64,000 nucleotides of DNA from Onchidella celtica (GCA_963931925.1 OZ007573.1:34681749-34745748); one strand, 5' to 3'. Shown: positions 1 through 12,982, counted from the stretch's first letter. The notes: a model not told the origin generated them from the sequence alone. Program-made: numbers and translations.

Positions 1-380
1 CAATTATGTGTGTTGACTAGATAATTATGAGCCTATTCCTTCAGTAAGGCCTGATTGTTTGATAGTAGTTATACTTTAATTCAGCAGTATACAGTGATAT
101 ACTCATTGTTATTATAAATGTTCGTGAGAAGTTTGATTGTGTGGAGTAAGAATGTTTCGATAGACTAGATTCTATAGAACGTGGCATCAATAATTGTATG
201 CTTTTTGTCCATCCAATATGCACGTTCTTAGTTAGATTTTTTGTTCTCAAGCTTAAGGCTGACTTTTCTACAGTAGTACTTGGGCCCCCACCACAATAAC
301 TTTGTGGTTTCTTCGATCCTATCGTGTAAATTTTTCTTAAAATTTCCACTGGGGTGGGGGATGTCAGGGTTTAAGTAATA
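1..380. other. No supported feature
   Basis: This is AT-rich sequence ahead of the first dispersed repeat. I see no coding signal, repeat or RNA gene. An open minus-strand frame continues from here into the repeat at 381 but is treated as non-coding. Confidence 0.5.
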
Positions 381-868
381 TAAATGCCGTGCTGGGTCAC
401 GACTTGTAAGGAGTTGATTTTTCACGGTCTCGTTGATTATAACCAGCGTAATTTGTCCTTGAACTGTCCTCGTGAACAGTTTGTTTTTGAAACATTTTTT
501 CTTAGAGATGGAAAGAAAGTGGGGCGAGATAGAATAAATGGATAAGTTAGGAGTGACAGTGCAATTCTCGACCCCGTGATTTTGATGAACACTTAGAAGG
601 GAAGAGAAGGGGTGAATAAGGATAGATAGTTTAAGACGCTTAGTCGCGTTCAGAAATTCGTACATAAAATGTAGAAAGCACGAGGGTTTAAAGATTTCAG
701 TAATTGTTTTGACATTTTAAATTGACCTTGTCTGTTTTTAGTACAAGGCCGTGACCAACTCCCACGTAGAATATATTAATACTGCGAGATGAGCTCGCAT
801 GGATGCACCAATCAAATCTAGGGATTTGGACGGTAATTTGCAGGTGGCTGCACAGTATAAAAGCGTAG
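381..868 (+). repeat. Dispersed repeat R500, copy 1, promoter-like 3' end
   Basis: This segment is clearly similar to 16304-16788, starting at TAAATGCCGTGCT and running with few gaps to a TATA-like box. Both copies carry a CCAAT motif (808-812 here) followed 43-44 bp later by a TATA-like element (856-862 here). That order and spacing look like a polymerase II promoter, as found in the U3 part of an LTR. Beyond the TATA box the two copies continue with weaker similarity, perhaps to about 1672 here and 17455 in copy 2. I could not define LTR ends, a primer-binding site or target duplications, so solo LTR is an inference. A duplicated gene promoter is the main alternative. Confidence 0.6.
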
Positions 869-1839
869 CCATACCCATGTCCATTACTCCATACAGAAAA
901 TTCCAATCTGTGCAGGCGTCGGCACGATTCTGCCTGAAGAATCATAAGACTGTTGATTCATGTCTAGTCCACTATAGACATTGAGATGAAGCCATATGCT
1001 TGAATGAGATATGCCCACTGCTATTGTCTACTGTTCCCTGGTTTTTCTAATACCAGGGACCAAGTGTAAGTGTTTGTCCTTTGATGATTCAACAATGAAC
1101 GAGGAACTGAACATAATTTATCCAGTAGGACAGGATTGCCGCATATGCTAGGAGTGCTACCCAAGAATGCAAGACAAAGATTTATATTGACTTGCCACTA
1201 GTATGAATGTTTGGCATACACATCTGTGAATTGGGATTGATTTGTCTGGATGAGGCTGGGGATTGCCAGCCCATCCTAGAGTAGATCCAATAGACTTAAC
1301 TACGTCAGTTTATATTGACGAGCTTGATCCATTATAAGCGGTAGGCACAAATAGCTGAGATGACATCGTCGCCAGAGACGATATTAGTATATTGCTTGAT
1401 AGATAGTAGGCAGACTATATCTGAGAGATATATGACTAGTAATTAAATTGTTAGTGAGTCAGAATGATCATAACATTATAGGAATCTAGAGAAGACTTCT
1501 AGTGACATATTATTGAATTTTCATTTGATGCTGCTGATGTTGTCTTTTAGTATGTAATAGATCTAGACAAAATTGTTAGGGTAATTTAATGTAATTAAAT
1601 TTGTGGCCCTGCAGGTCTGTTTATGAAACTTATTCAGATTGTTCTTAGTGTGTGGCATGGTACGAAAGATTAAGTAGTAAATACCTCTCGATTTAAAATG
1701 CAGTCATAATATCATCATTGAGAAGACCCTCTTCATAACAGCTAGAGGGCACTACCCATTTCCAGATCCGTAACATACGGCAAGAAATGTCGACGACCAC
1801 AGACAGTGGAAAAAATGTCAGAATTCCTCCTCAAATATA
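869..1839. other. Weakly repeated flank with a small hairpin
   Basis: No gene is supported. The stretch shows patchy similarity to the region after R500 copy 2, including a shared TGTAATTAAA motif near 1590. At 1035-1059 there is a perfect 8-bp stem (TCCCTGGT / ACCAGGGA) around a 9-nt loop. Its role is unknown. Confidence 0.3.
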
Positions 1840-1987
1840 CAGGGCCGTCTTAATATCTGTATGGCCCCTTGGACAAAGCAAGAGGCAATGGCTAGTCTCC
1901 TCCGCAGCTTCTCAGAAATGTGCATGACCTCTAAACCTTTGGGGCCCCGACCGATCCCAGTGTGCCCATGGGCTGAGACGCCTATGC
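1840..1987 (+). mobile_element. Possible short hAT-like remnant
   Basis: The left end reads CAGGGCCGTCTTAATATCTG, which resembles the CAGGG-type ends of many non-autonomous hAT elements. A degenerate inverted counterpart, GGCTGAGACGCCTATG, lies near 1971-1987. No 8-bp target duplication is visible, so boundaries and class are weak. Confidence 0.25.
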
Positions 1988-2417
1988 AAATGTCGGATAC
2001 ACAAGGAGTAAATAACTTGCATTTCTCTCAACGATCCCATTATGCTATGCCTTCAACGGATGGGGTGTAGGGGAACGAAGGACGTTCGTGATCCCCGGAA
2101 TGCAAGTACAATGTATATTCATGAATACTGGTAGGATCAGACACGCAACTGGATTCCGGCCCTCTGATATGAAGCAGATATATCTGTTTTGAGTGTTCGT
2201 GCCTTGTTTGCTTCTGAGTATGGCATTTCCAGCGATCATCTTGTATCGAATTACGATCGGAAACCAGAGAATCTATGGCTTGAGACGGTGGATGGGAGAG
2301 TGTTTTTAACTTAGGAAATAAGCAAAGGAATAGCAGAGTATGTTTGACATTTATATTAACAGAAAATAAGAGAGAGAGACAGACAGGGAAAGAGATTGGG
2401 GTAGGGGGAGAAGAATA
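1988..2417. other. No supported feature
   Basis: Plain AT-rich sequence with a short GA-rich piece near 2370-2410. Nothing coding is supported. Confidence 0.4.
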
Positions 2418-2485
2418 GAATCACTTTATTATCTCATGAGGGAAATTCTCTTAGGCGTTTAAGAGCATATACATGGTTCACACAT
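2418..2485 (+). repeat. Dispersed repeat with LINE-tail-like motif, copy 1
   Basis: The block containing CACTTTATTATCTCATGAGG and GGCGTTTAAGAGCA matches 32838-32910, where the same order of motifs is kept through the CATGGTTCACA / CATGGTCCACA end. The ACTTTATT...GGGAAATTC pattern resembles the 3' ends of some animal LINE and SINE elements. The clade cannot be told from 70 bp. Confidence 0.5.
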
Positions 2486-2620
2486 CCTACTCGTCATTAC
2501 ACAAACACATATATTATGACTCAATAAACTCAATAACAAGCATACATGAAATGACATGGTAAGTAACCTGAGTGAAATATGCCATACATATAGCCAACGT
2601 ATCTTGCTGTGGGCAAATAC

Positions 2621-2870
2621 GAGAGGGAGGCGCAGAGAGGGGGGAGAGAGAGGGGGGAGGGGGAGGGAGAGAGAGGGCAAGACAGAGAGAGGGGGGAGAG
2701 AGAGGAAGCGAGGGAGAGAGAGAGGGGGCAAGAAAGAGAGAGAGGGGGAGAGAAAGGGGAGAGAGAGAGAGGAAGAGAGGGAGAGAGAGAGCGAGATAGA
2801 GAAGGAGAGATAGAGGAAGAGAGGGAGAGAGAGGGCGAGAAAGAGACAGAGAGAGGGAGAGAGAGGGGGC

Positions 2871-2927
<57 letters not shown>

Positions 2928-2955
2928 GAGAGAAAGAGAGAGAGAGAGAAAGAAA
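2621..2955 (+). repeat. Long purine (GA/GGA) tract
   Basis: About 330 bp of almost uninterrupted purine on the plus strand, mixing GAGAGG, GAGGGG and pure (GA)n. All reading frames through it are open only because the repeat lacks stop codons, so they are not genes. Long polypurine tracts can form triplex structures. Confidence 0.95.
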
Positions 2956-3194
2956 CAGCACTTCTGTTGATTTGTAATTATGGCATCAATTTTCGTTATT
3001 TTGGCATTGTCTGTGCGCGTTCAGAACATATTCAGTCTGGGTGAACGGGAAACGCTGGCAATGCATAGAAAGTGTGGTGGTCTCAAGAAGAACATGGTAC
3101 GCATGTCATGTCTATACTCATCAACAGAAAGTTGTTCTCACGACAGTAAACAGCAAGCGAAAACTGTAAATAACCATTAATCCTTTGCACAAAT

Positions 3195-3565
3195 CAGGGA
3201 ATGGATTAAGATCTTCATAGGCCCTAAGCACTGACAAGATTTTGGTGCCGTTATATATATTGTAGATGTAATTCATAATGTTAACAAAAATAAGCCACAA
3301 AATAAAATCTTACTTTTCGAAATGAAACAAAACTTACAGTGAGATGGAAAATGATGTTTATTTTCGTATACTTCCACTTGGTTTTTATTTGAAACGTTTT
3401 CTCCAACTTTTTTAAATTGCAAAATCATTGATCAGAACCTCAGAGCTAATGTCACGCAACACAACTGCTCCTATACTTAGTAGAGATAATTTCCGTGGTG
3501 CCCCCCCCCCTTCCCTTGATGCCCTAAGCACGTGTTTATTTTGCTTACTGGTTAATCCAGCCCTG
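3195..3565. mobile_element. hAT-like non-autonomous element with 8-bp target duplication
   Basis: The left end begins CAGGGAATGGATTAAGA and the right end, read on the minus strand, begins CAGGGCTGGATTAACCAG. Both ends also carry a CCCTAAGCAC motif in inverted orientation (near 3222 and 3523). The element is flanked by GCACAAAT (3187-3194) and GTGCAAAT (3566-3573), 8-bp duplications matching at 6 of 8 bases. CAGGG ends and 8-bp duplications are hallmarks of the hAT superfamily. At 371 bp with no transposase frame it must be non-autonomous. A run of cytosines interrupts the right arm. Confidence 0.6.
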
Positions 3566-3881
3566 GTGCAAATCATGTGATGTGGCGACCAGGGAAACAT
3601 GATTATACTACTTATAATTATTATACTATCCATGAAATATTGAAGTGAAAAAAAACACAAAAACAACGAAAGCCTTGCTGTCACCCCACATATTTGCTGT
3701 AGCTTTTTAACCATATTTTTTTGTTAAAGAGAACAATATTCCATGCGCTCTTGACAACTGTTTACCTGAGACTATCACAACCACATCTTACAGCATATCC
3801 ACACCAGAAATGAACATAAAGATCAGGAGGGTTTTTATGATGTCAATTAATGTTAATCATTTAATATAATTATATATTTAC

Positions 3882-4009
3882 CTCTGATAGCCAGTCAGCC
3901 TGCGATTGAAACCTTTATGATGACGCATCTTGTTGGCCACAGTTGAGCTGAAGGTCAGCACAAAGGACGTGAACAACAGAAGCAATGTCCAGTTTTTCGT
4001 CAGAGACAT
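3882..4009 (-). CDS. Candidate first coding exon, signal peptide (novel secreted product)
   Basis: On the minus strand an ATG at 4009 with A at -3 opens a frame that starts MSLTKNWTLLLLFTSFVLTF and continues SSTVA. This is a textbook secretory signal: Lys5, a hydrophobic core of about 14 residues, and a likely cleavage after Thr-Val-Ala at residue 25. The next 17 residues are basic (NKMRHHKGFNRRLTGYQ). Codons are GC-balanced (CTG, GTG, GCC, AAC, AAG) against an AT-rich background. The frame ends in CAG AG followed by GTAAATAT, a good splice donor. Without splicing it would stop after one more residue, giving a 43-residue peptide. I do not recognise the product and found no convincing second exon downstream, so it is either a first exon or a very small secreted peptide. 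Confidence 0.4.
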
Positions 4010-4058
4010 GATTGAGAAGAAGTAGAATTCTGTAGTTCTGTTCGTTACACTGATCGTT

Positions 4059-4440
4059 TCATAGAATTTAGGATTTCAGGTAGAAGTTATTGTACTGAAT
4101 TTACTATCAATCAGTATCACTGTCGAAATTCTAAAATTGGCCCAGAGTCATGAAGCGTCACCAAATTTATGACATGGTTGAGAGGACTTAGATACTGTAA
4201 TTTAACACTGGTGTTATCCTCACAGAATCTAGCGTTCTAGGCAGACGTTATGGCATTGAACTTACTATCAGCATCACTTTCGAAAACATAAAAGTGCCAG
4301 AGTTATAAAGCGCCACCAAAATTATGACATGGCTTAGAAGGCTTAGATATTGTAGCAACGATATTAGTCTCACAGAATTTAGAGTTCTGAGTAAAACTAA
4401 CGCACCGTATTCATTTCACTGTCAACAACCTGGAAATGCT
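4059..4440. repeat. Diverged tandem repeat, about 150-161 bp unit
   Basis: Units start at 4059, 4220 and 4370 with TCATAGAATTTAG, TCACAGAATCTAG and TCACAGAATTTAG. The first two also share the motifs AAGCGTCACCAAA / AAGCGCCACCAAA and TATGACATGG. The third is partial. The array lies directly upstream of the minus-strand signal-peptide exon, so it would occupy the promoter if that exon is real. Confidence 0.65.
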
Positions 4441-6214
4441 GAAATCATGAATGCACCACTACATTACTATGTAATGTATTACAAATTACTGTTACGCAGT
4501 ATTTAAACCCATGTTCAGCACTGGAAGTTTGTCCGAAACGCAATGAAACGGACTTACATTAATTTAATGAACACAGCATAGCCTGAAAATCTACAACAAG
4601 CTATTACATAATATGTTTCTTTCAGATTCCAAGTAATCACAGATAATGCAATATAAACAAACAGATTATGACTGTGAACTGACAAAACGGTTGAAATATA
4701 GTCGAACAATTGAGTTGTCAGAACCTTGTCACAATGGTGGGCGTCATTCGTTATGACCGTCCGGCAGTTGATTTTATCGTTACCCTTGTAGAACACTGCG
4801 TCAATACATGTTAAAATTCCTTCCTTCATCTAGGTGCACTCACATATTAAATACCCTAATTTCTATCCTTCGAAGCCGTTCTTCCTGTAGGCACTAACTT
4901 ATATAAGCCTATATGACGACTGCAGGGAGTATATTAATCAATAACCAATGATGACGTTAAGCACCGGCAAGCATGAAGGCTGTTTGCTACAAGCTGTGAA
5001 CTCCCGCACCACCACTGGGTCCGGGATAACACCACACGGAAGAACGACCACACACCCAGTCTGAATACTCTAATAGCACGTTTCCACAGAACTCGGCCCA
5101 GTCCGGCCCAGCCCACCTAACCACTCCTGTCACCAGCAGAGGTGCTACATGTTGGGTCTAGTGGAAGGGAAGGACAAAGTGATAGGCCGGATCGACTCTA
5201 GAGGAAACCTGGCTAATGGCTGCACAGAAAGTGCGTTATCCTATCGGTTAAGTTTCTCAAACAGTGACAAAGATAACACGAACCACCACAGTAAAATATA
5301 AAACATGTAAAACACGGTAAAAACACCACTGCAAAACTGTGTGTTTGAGGTGCACATACCAAGAGCAGCGATCCTCCCTAGACAGAAACCTTTATTCCTA
5401 TTGCAAAACTCAGTAAAACACCATTATAAAAACACATCAACAAACACAATCTCCTCACTGGTTGGTAAATAAAATCTCTTGATACGAGTTTTAACCTCTC
5501 AAACGTCTAAACAATTTGAGCTCCTCTCTACACTGAATAGAAACCGTATGGAAAATCTAAAATCAAACTAGCACAATAGAAACCTTTCAGAATGGAAACC
5601 ACTCAGATTAGAAACCCTCGTGTAAAATTCAAAGCACACGAACCAAATCGAAGCCGACGAGAGGGAAAGTTGCACAATTCCCCTGTAACCCCCGCAAGTT
5701 CGCCATCTGAGCAGCCGCGAGAAACCGACCATGGGTGGAAGATAAGCCGCGATCATCAACATTTTCCGGCCGAGGAACCGCTCTAGACACCCGGAAAACT
5801 TAATGTTTCAACATGGGAATACCAAAATTAGGAACTGGGAAACATTACACGCAAGGGAAGCTGACTGGCCGGTTTTAAAGATAACGAAAGGTGGAAAAGG
5901 ATTGATATGGCCATGAGCGTTAGGGAAAACATCGCACACCATAATGTGTAATTCATGTCTCGCCAGAACAATAATTATATTCGTGTCATGCCGGAGCCAT
6001 GCTTCATAGCCGTCAGCTGGGCAGGTCAGTAATTAACAGTGGAAAAAATAACACAACTGGTTATGTCTGCATGCAATGTTGCTGTCTCTAATTACATAGA
6101 AGGGTTTGAGAATGAGCCTTCCGTCACAGAGAAGACTGTCCGCAGACTGTGAGAACGTTTTGTCCTGTCACACGTCTTGTACCCACTTGTTTATGCACGG
6201 GTGTAGTAAACACC
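4441..6214. other. No supported gene; one GC-richer pocket
   Basis: I see no gene with a recognised domain. The part around 4960-5160 and 5590-5790 is richer in GC than its surroundings and has short open frames in several phases, without convincing splice or start signals. No clear repeat copy elsewhere in the window was found for it. Confidence 0.35.
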
Positions 6215-6285
6215 GGCGCAGTGGCCCGGTGCTCACAGCACTAATCTACTTGAGTGCCAGAGGTCATTGGCTCGAATCAAGTTGT
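6215..6285 (+). repeat. tRNA-like SINE head
   Basis: The segment reads like a degenerate tRNA promoter: an A-box-like GTGGCCCGGTGC followed about 45 bp later by a B-box-like GGCTCGAATCAA (6269-6280). It does not fold into a functional tRNA and lacks clean acceptor pairing, so a tRNA-derived SINE head is more likely. The T-rich sequence after it, to about 6390, may be the rest of the element. Confidence 0.4.
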
Positions 6286-6535
6286 TGATCTTTGTGTTAA
6301 GGAGGAACGCTGCCCTATGCATTTACACCTCACTCTTTGTTTGTATTTTGCTTGTTTTGTAATTGTTGTTGTAACCCCCGTTTTTGTCCTTTTCTTGGTT
6401 TCTTAGCTCTCAGAAGGGCTGCCTAGCGGGATTGCCTTCATCCTGGTCTTAGCCTTCTTCTTTCGTGTTTCTTTCTTTCTTTCGTTCTTCTAGCTCTGGT
6501 TCGAATCCGGGTGGAGGCTGATACAGCTAGGTGAC

Positions 6536-6770
6536 GAGGTAACTTGCAAAACCTGCTAAGTGACTTTATATTGATTCTGAGAAAACGCTCTACTTTTGAC
6601 ACAGCTGAATCTGAGAGGGTACTTACATTTTGAATGAAAACACATTGACTTTGCACGTTTTATTGCCATAATGTTTGAGCTGTAGACAGGTTTTACGGCT
6701 GATTTGAAGTTAAGGCCCACAACTCATTTATTTAAAAAAATGTGTCTAAGCAGGTTTTGCAAGTTACCTC
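6536..6770. repeat. Spaced inverted repeat, 23-bp arms
   Basis: GAGGTAACTTGCAAAACCTG at 6536 is repeated inverted at 6748-6770 with one mismatch in about 23 bp. The arms are separated by about 190 bp. This may be the arms of an eroded foldback element. No target duplication is evident. Confidence 0.5.
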
Positions 6771-8190
6771 CTCAATGTAGCAGTGCAGTGTTTTTAACAG
6801 ATTTATTCATTTGCACTTATTTAGTTTTTCGGCCTTTATTTTTGTACACTCACTCGCCGGCCTGGCTGGGGAAGGGAGGATCCTAATTTCGTCTCTGACA
6901 TAGCTTTATTGTAACGTTGTTAAAAAAAAAAACTACTGTTCTTAAGCCAAGATAACAATTCTCCAAGGGATTTTTTTTTTTTTCATGGTCAAGGGCTGGT
7001 GGATACTCAGGGATTTTAACACAGTTCAAGTTCAAGTTCATTGTAAGCCTGACCGCCAGTTCAAAATATACAGAAGAATCCTGCAAACAGACTTTGACTA
7101 ATCAGAAAACACCAGGGGTTTCAAATAGTAGTAATCACATTATTTTTGTACTATCGGCCAGTTACCTGTTAATACAGTGATGACACGATCGTGCCGGTGC
7201 ATGTCACCGGGTCCTTTTATGTTGACACCCCGCGGCTTTGAGCAAATGATTACACAATTATTTAATCTTTGACTGCGAGGTTTATTTATTTAATCAGCCA
7301 GTCGATCTCATTCCCAGCTGGCGAAGCTATAATCAAATATTTAAGCCATCAATCAGCTTTATGGGACGAATAGACTGATAACATTTAGATGACAAGAGGA
7401 AAACTTATTCTTTCTTTCTTTCTTTCATTCCTTTCCTTTTTGCCTTACCACATGCAGGAAGGACATAAATGGAGATAATACACAGTATAAGGATTTGAAG
7501 ATAACTTTTACTGTGGCCTGTCATAGACAATATGAACTCATTGCCTACTGGGGGAACTCGTAAGTTCCTTTGTCAATAAAAGCGCCTAAAAAATACAAAA
7601 AGATGAAATACCACTTTCTGAATACGTTTCTTGTACAGATGCACCAACAGCACTCTACAAGACAACACCATGCTCCGTGACTCAAGTCTTTTCCAGTCAT
7701 TAATTTTACACAGTTCCGACGTAAAAATTATACGTTGGTCCACAAAAGACTGATGTTAATGCTAGTTTGTTTTGGCTCCCCTTGCCTTCCCTCACCGTAC
7801 CATGTCTCCCCAAAGCAAACATGCCATTTACCAACTCAGTAAATTCCCGTAATTATGCCAAGTTACTCCACCGTTTCTACCAAACACAGTTTCCTGCCTA
7901 AGAATTTGACAGTGTTTACACTTCAGGTTGGAACCAGAGCTCTCAGAATATGTGCCTTCTCACTTAGCCAGGGGATATTAATTATGGACAAATGTTTCTT
8001 GAATTATGTTTAAACGTCTGAAATATTCTTTTAATATATCGATCTAAAGTGAATCCATATTGCGGGCTTGCTACCATAAGTTGCCACACACAAACATTGC
8101 ACACACAAGAGGTGCAGCCTAAATAGGTTGCCAGGTTCGATGGATAGACATACAGGTAGGCAGACATACCGCAGGACAGACAGACAAGCC
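6771..8190. other. No supported feature
   Basis: AT-rich sequence with poly-A, poly-T and a short (CTTT)n run near 7408. I see no coding or mobile element signal. Confidence 0.4.
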
Positions 8191-9384
<1,194 letters not shown>

Positions 9385-9836
9385 ATGACCTTGTGGTTGT
9401 TTACATTTTGGAATGGTGTGGATGGCGCCGACGGGATGCGCGATGCGGGCCATGATCCATTCTGTTGTTACATCATTGATGAGACACGCAACAACAGGGT
9501 AGTAAAAAATACAAGCAGCCCATTGATGGGTGGTAAAGTGAACATCAGCCCCTTGTGTGAAGTTGCTCAATTTGCATTAGTCCAGTAAGTGCTACTCCCA
9601 TTTATTATTATTTTTTTTTATAATTGGGAAAAACCGGCTCCTTAACTCACCCACACCCACCTTCTGTTTTTTTTTCCAATTCCACACACTCACACACACA
9701 TACACACATAATGCGCGTGCGATCACACATACACGCGCGCACACACGGCCAAACATACACAAAAAGACGTTTTTTTCCACTTTGTATCACATAAACATCA
9801 TCCCGTATAATTATTTCTTTTTAATTTTTTTTCCAG

Positions 9837-10082
9837 ATTGATAATTATAAGAAAGGCCGCATCAACAGCTCCCATCCAACCCTTGGACAATTCAAGGACT
9901 CTTTTAGCCCTAAAGTACTTTCAACTGATGTTGTTGTTGTTGTTTTGGGTTTTATTTCGTTTTCGCTCTTGTTTATCGCTAATTTAATTCTTGCCACTGA
10001 AAAAACAAAATGCTTGAAAAAAATAATACATGATGCGGGACCCAGCAGGACAAAAGAAATAAAATTATTGCAAACAGGATAG
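9837..10082 (+). CDS. Candidate terminal exon with a hydrophobic segment
   Basis: A strong acceptor (about 20 pyrimidine-rich bases ending TTTTTTTTCCAG at 9836) opens a frame of 81 codons to TAG at 10080-10082. It begins IDNYKKGRINSSHPTLGQFK and contains a hydrophobic stretch starting VVVVVLGFISFSLLFIA, partly from a (GTT)5 run. A possible partner is an exon ending at 9586 with the donor CCA|GTAAGTGC, leaving an intron of 250 bp, but that pairing enters a different frame that is open for 50 codons. No family is recognised. Frames this long after a T-rich acceptor are expected by chance several times in a window this size. Confidence 0.18.
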   Translation: MDNYKKGRINSSHPTLGQFKDSFSPKVLSTDVVVVVLGFISFSLLFIANLILATEKTKCLKKIIHDAGPSRTKEIKLLQTG

Positions 10083-12982
10083 TGCAGCCTAATTCAGGGT
10101 CTTCATGACCTCAAACGAAAAATGGGGGGGGGGGGGGGGGGAGGGAGGTGGGGATCTCATTTGCATTCTGTTGCGTGCAACTTGACATCAACTTCTATAA
10201 TCCCGCTGAAAATCCAACATGCGAAATACAAGAAAATAGCGAGACCTTATGGCACCGGATCTGAATAAAATTCATTACTTGAAATAAAAGCGGAATTATT
10301 TCTGGAATTCATACAACATTGATGACCCCAAAATGACAGTGAAAGCATTACATTTTTACAACTGAATGTATTGTCACTGCTGTACGATGATGGCATAATG
10401 TCAGACATATGCCAAAATGCAACTAACGGCTCATTGCACACTTGAGCATGAAGGCTATCAGATAATATAATAGAAAAAGAAATACGACAATAGGAAAATG
10501 TAATAATCCAACAGAATCATAATGACGTAACTCACCAAGTGGCAAGTAAAGAAACACTTTTCGTCCGTAATACCACGTAAGTATCAAAAATTACTTTTAT
10601 GCCATTAGCTTAGAGCAATGATGTGCAGCTGGATCACTCATCCTAGCGGGCTTCTGTTTTCATGACAAAGAAGATCAAACTCCTTGAGAGTACAGTGGTA
10701 TTTCCATCTACTTCATCATGGATAACAAAAGAATACCTGCATCTGATCATCTTCTTTCTGTGTTTGTTTACCTGACCTAAATTGATATTTACATAGCCCG
10801 CCACGCTATGCTACGAAGCCATTTTGAATACCTTAAATTGCAATTGCCGGTAATTTAAAACATCGGATAAACCCACGCTCTTTGATGCCAAGTAACAAAA
10901 ATCCATTGTTTCATTATTACTTATTTGTTAAATACTTTCCTCGCACGCCTGATAGTAAACTTTTTACAAAGAGGTGATACTTTAAAATGATGATATGAAG
11001 AAAGAAAACATTTTTAAAAAGAGAGAATGACGCTGGGAAATACGAAATTGAAACATCTGAAAGGGGCGAGATTAGATTTGGTGGATGATCCGAGGAAGAC
11101 AGCCACCGTCATACAAGCTTTTCTGATCGCAATGGAGACCAAGTCACGCCCAGGTCATTGGTCTGGGTTTTCTCCAGAGGTCTTTTGGGTGGTAGTTACA
11201 TTAGCACCTCTGAATATTAGTCACCCAGCTCGATGGTGACCACGCTCACAGTGTTGCTTGACGTCTCAATTTGCAAGAGGGCTGTAAACACAACCAACGC
11301 ATCACCTCAGAAAATACACGAGCTGGCCTATTTGAATTTCAAATACAACAACAACAACAACAACAACAGAACCCCCAGGCCAGTTAACGATGCACCATCC
11401 TCCCCAGATACTCTTGGTGATGAAATATGACAACTCATAAATTCTGTGGACCTTTACTACCACCAAAGCTATTTACATACAAACCTGGGCTGAAACCCTC
11501 ATACCCTCAAGCGCCCAACTCACACTGCATACTGATACTTTGCCACTTCAGAAAATGAGGTGTCTATCCCATGAATAAGATATACGCCAAATAACTCAAA
11601 ACTGGAAGCCCACGGCATTATATGCATCAAAATATAGTTAGTTAAAGTGTTTTGAGACAATAAGAGGCATTTTATGCAGGCCAAGTTCATTTCCAAAAGA
11701 AATTAATTACTCCACAATTTTTTTCAATAATTACAAGTATAGAAGTCCAATAGTGGAAAAAGTACTAGATGACTACTCAAAATGGGAGAGGATCTGAGGA
11801 ATCCTGCGGTCGCAAAAGGTAGGGTATGGCTTGGGACTCAGGCAACCACTGCTGCATATAAATATTAAAATATTAAACATGAGGAAAAAGCCCGCCAAAA
11901 CCACGGCAAAGAAGTATCTAAGGGAAATAATCTAAACGAAATACTGTTTTTTATCGAATAGGAATAAAATTTGTGTGAGTAGGGGGGGGGGTGGGGGGGG
12001 GGGGGGGAGGAGGAATGCCTAGATACCCAAAGGGCAATTTCATTTTTTATTCCACAATGTTTCATCTAAAACGAAAAATGATTTACGACATCGCTTGAAC
12101 TCTTTTTCCTGTCAGGTATTACATCAAATGGCGACAAAATTCTATCAAGTGGATGAAAGACACAGTAAATGTTGTAATGAAAGGCATGTATGAATATCAG
12201 ATAATCTCACATGGGTGATAAAGCTACGCTATGTCTACAATCAGGGACTTTTTTTTTTTAAATCCTAGAATGATTATGAAATCTGGAAAACATTTGACAT
12301 TTTCACTGTGTAATATTAATAACACTGTGCTTCTGTGTTAAAACAGACTTCCCTAATAGCATAATAATATAATAGCTACGTTATAAATTATCTCCACTGA
12401 GATAAAGGTTACAACTTTTTAAATTCTTAAACTATTTATTTATTTACAATTTTGTGACCGCCCCGTGTAACACTAATAGATAACTAATAACCCCTTTTGG
12501 GAATACTGATGTGTCTACGGGGATCTACAAAAAGGTTATTTGCATTCTACACAAACACGAGTAAAGTCCAGACAGCAAAGCATTAAAAAAAAAAACGACG
12601 TATTCTAATTGTACCTAATTTGACAGCGTCTGGAAGAATTCAAAATTCTCACTGTTCCATCCTACAGCCAAAAAAAAACATTGTCCTCACATAACAGAAT
12701 AATACAATAATTGTTTTCTTTTGGCTCATCACAAAAACAGAGGATCGGCGAGGGTGCCCGGGGATAACATTTTATTGGAAACTGTCTGGGACTTGTCTGT
12801 GATGCAAATGACGAACAAGGAAAAGAAAATCTCTTCTAATTCAAAAAATGTCTTTGACGCGCCAAATTGCAAAAGTATCAGGTAAAATACCAAGATTCGA
12901 CTGTCATGTTTCATTGACCAGTTTTTGGCGAATCAAAATATTACCCAAAGAAACAAGCTTTAGGACTTAAATAACAAATCTA
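10083..12982. other. No supported gene; homopolymer G runs
   Basis: AT-rich sequence with an 18-base G run at 10124-10141 and two near-adjacent G runs at 11982-12007. A (CAA)n run lies near 11350. The stretch 11130-11200, with GGTCTGGGTTTTCTCC, shares a short core with 20910-20935 (GGTCTGGGGTTTCTCC), probably fragments of one old repeat. Nothing coding is supported. Confidence 0.4.

Noticed and set aside
228..665. Antisense frame in R500 also open in copy 2 (16336-16731)
   Set aside because: Shared DNA similarity alone can keep a frame open in two copies, with no family, start context or splice support. Kept only as a test under findings.
2459..2977. Several overlapping frames on both strands in the purine tract
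   Set aside because: Ser/Leu or Arg/Glu repeats produced by GA repeats, no unique sequence.
6498..6508. Perfect B-box-like GGTTCGAATCC suggesting a tRNA gene
   Set aside because: No A box or foldable cloverleaf at the right distance upstream.
10124..12007. Long G runs as possible G-quadruplex control elements
   Set aside because: Simple homopolymers, common in this window, with no ordered loops. They may also be of uncertain assembled length.
12118..12221. 33-codon frame after acceptor CTCTTTTTCCTGTCAG
   Set aside because: AT-biased composition and length within chance.
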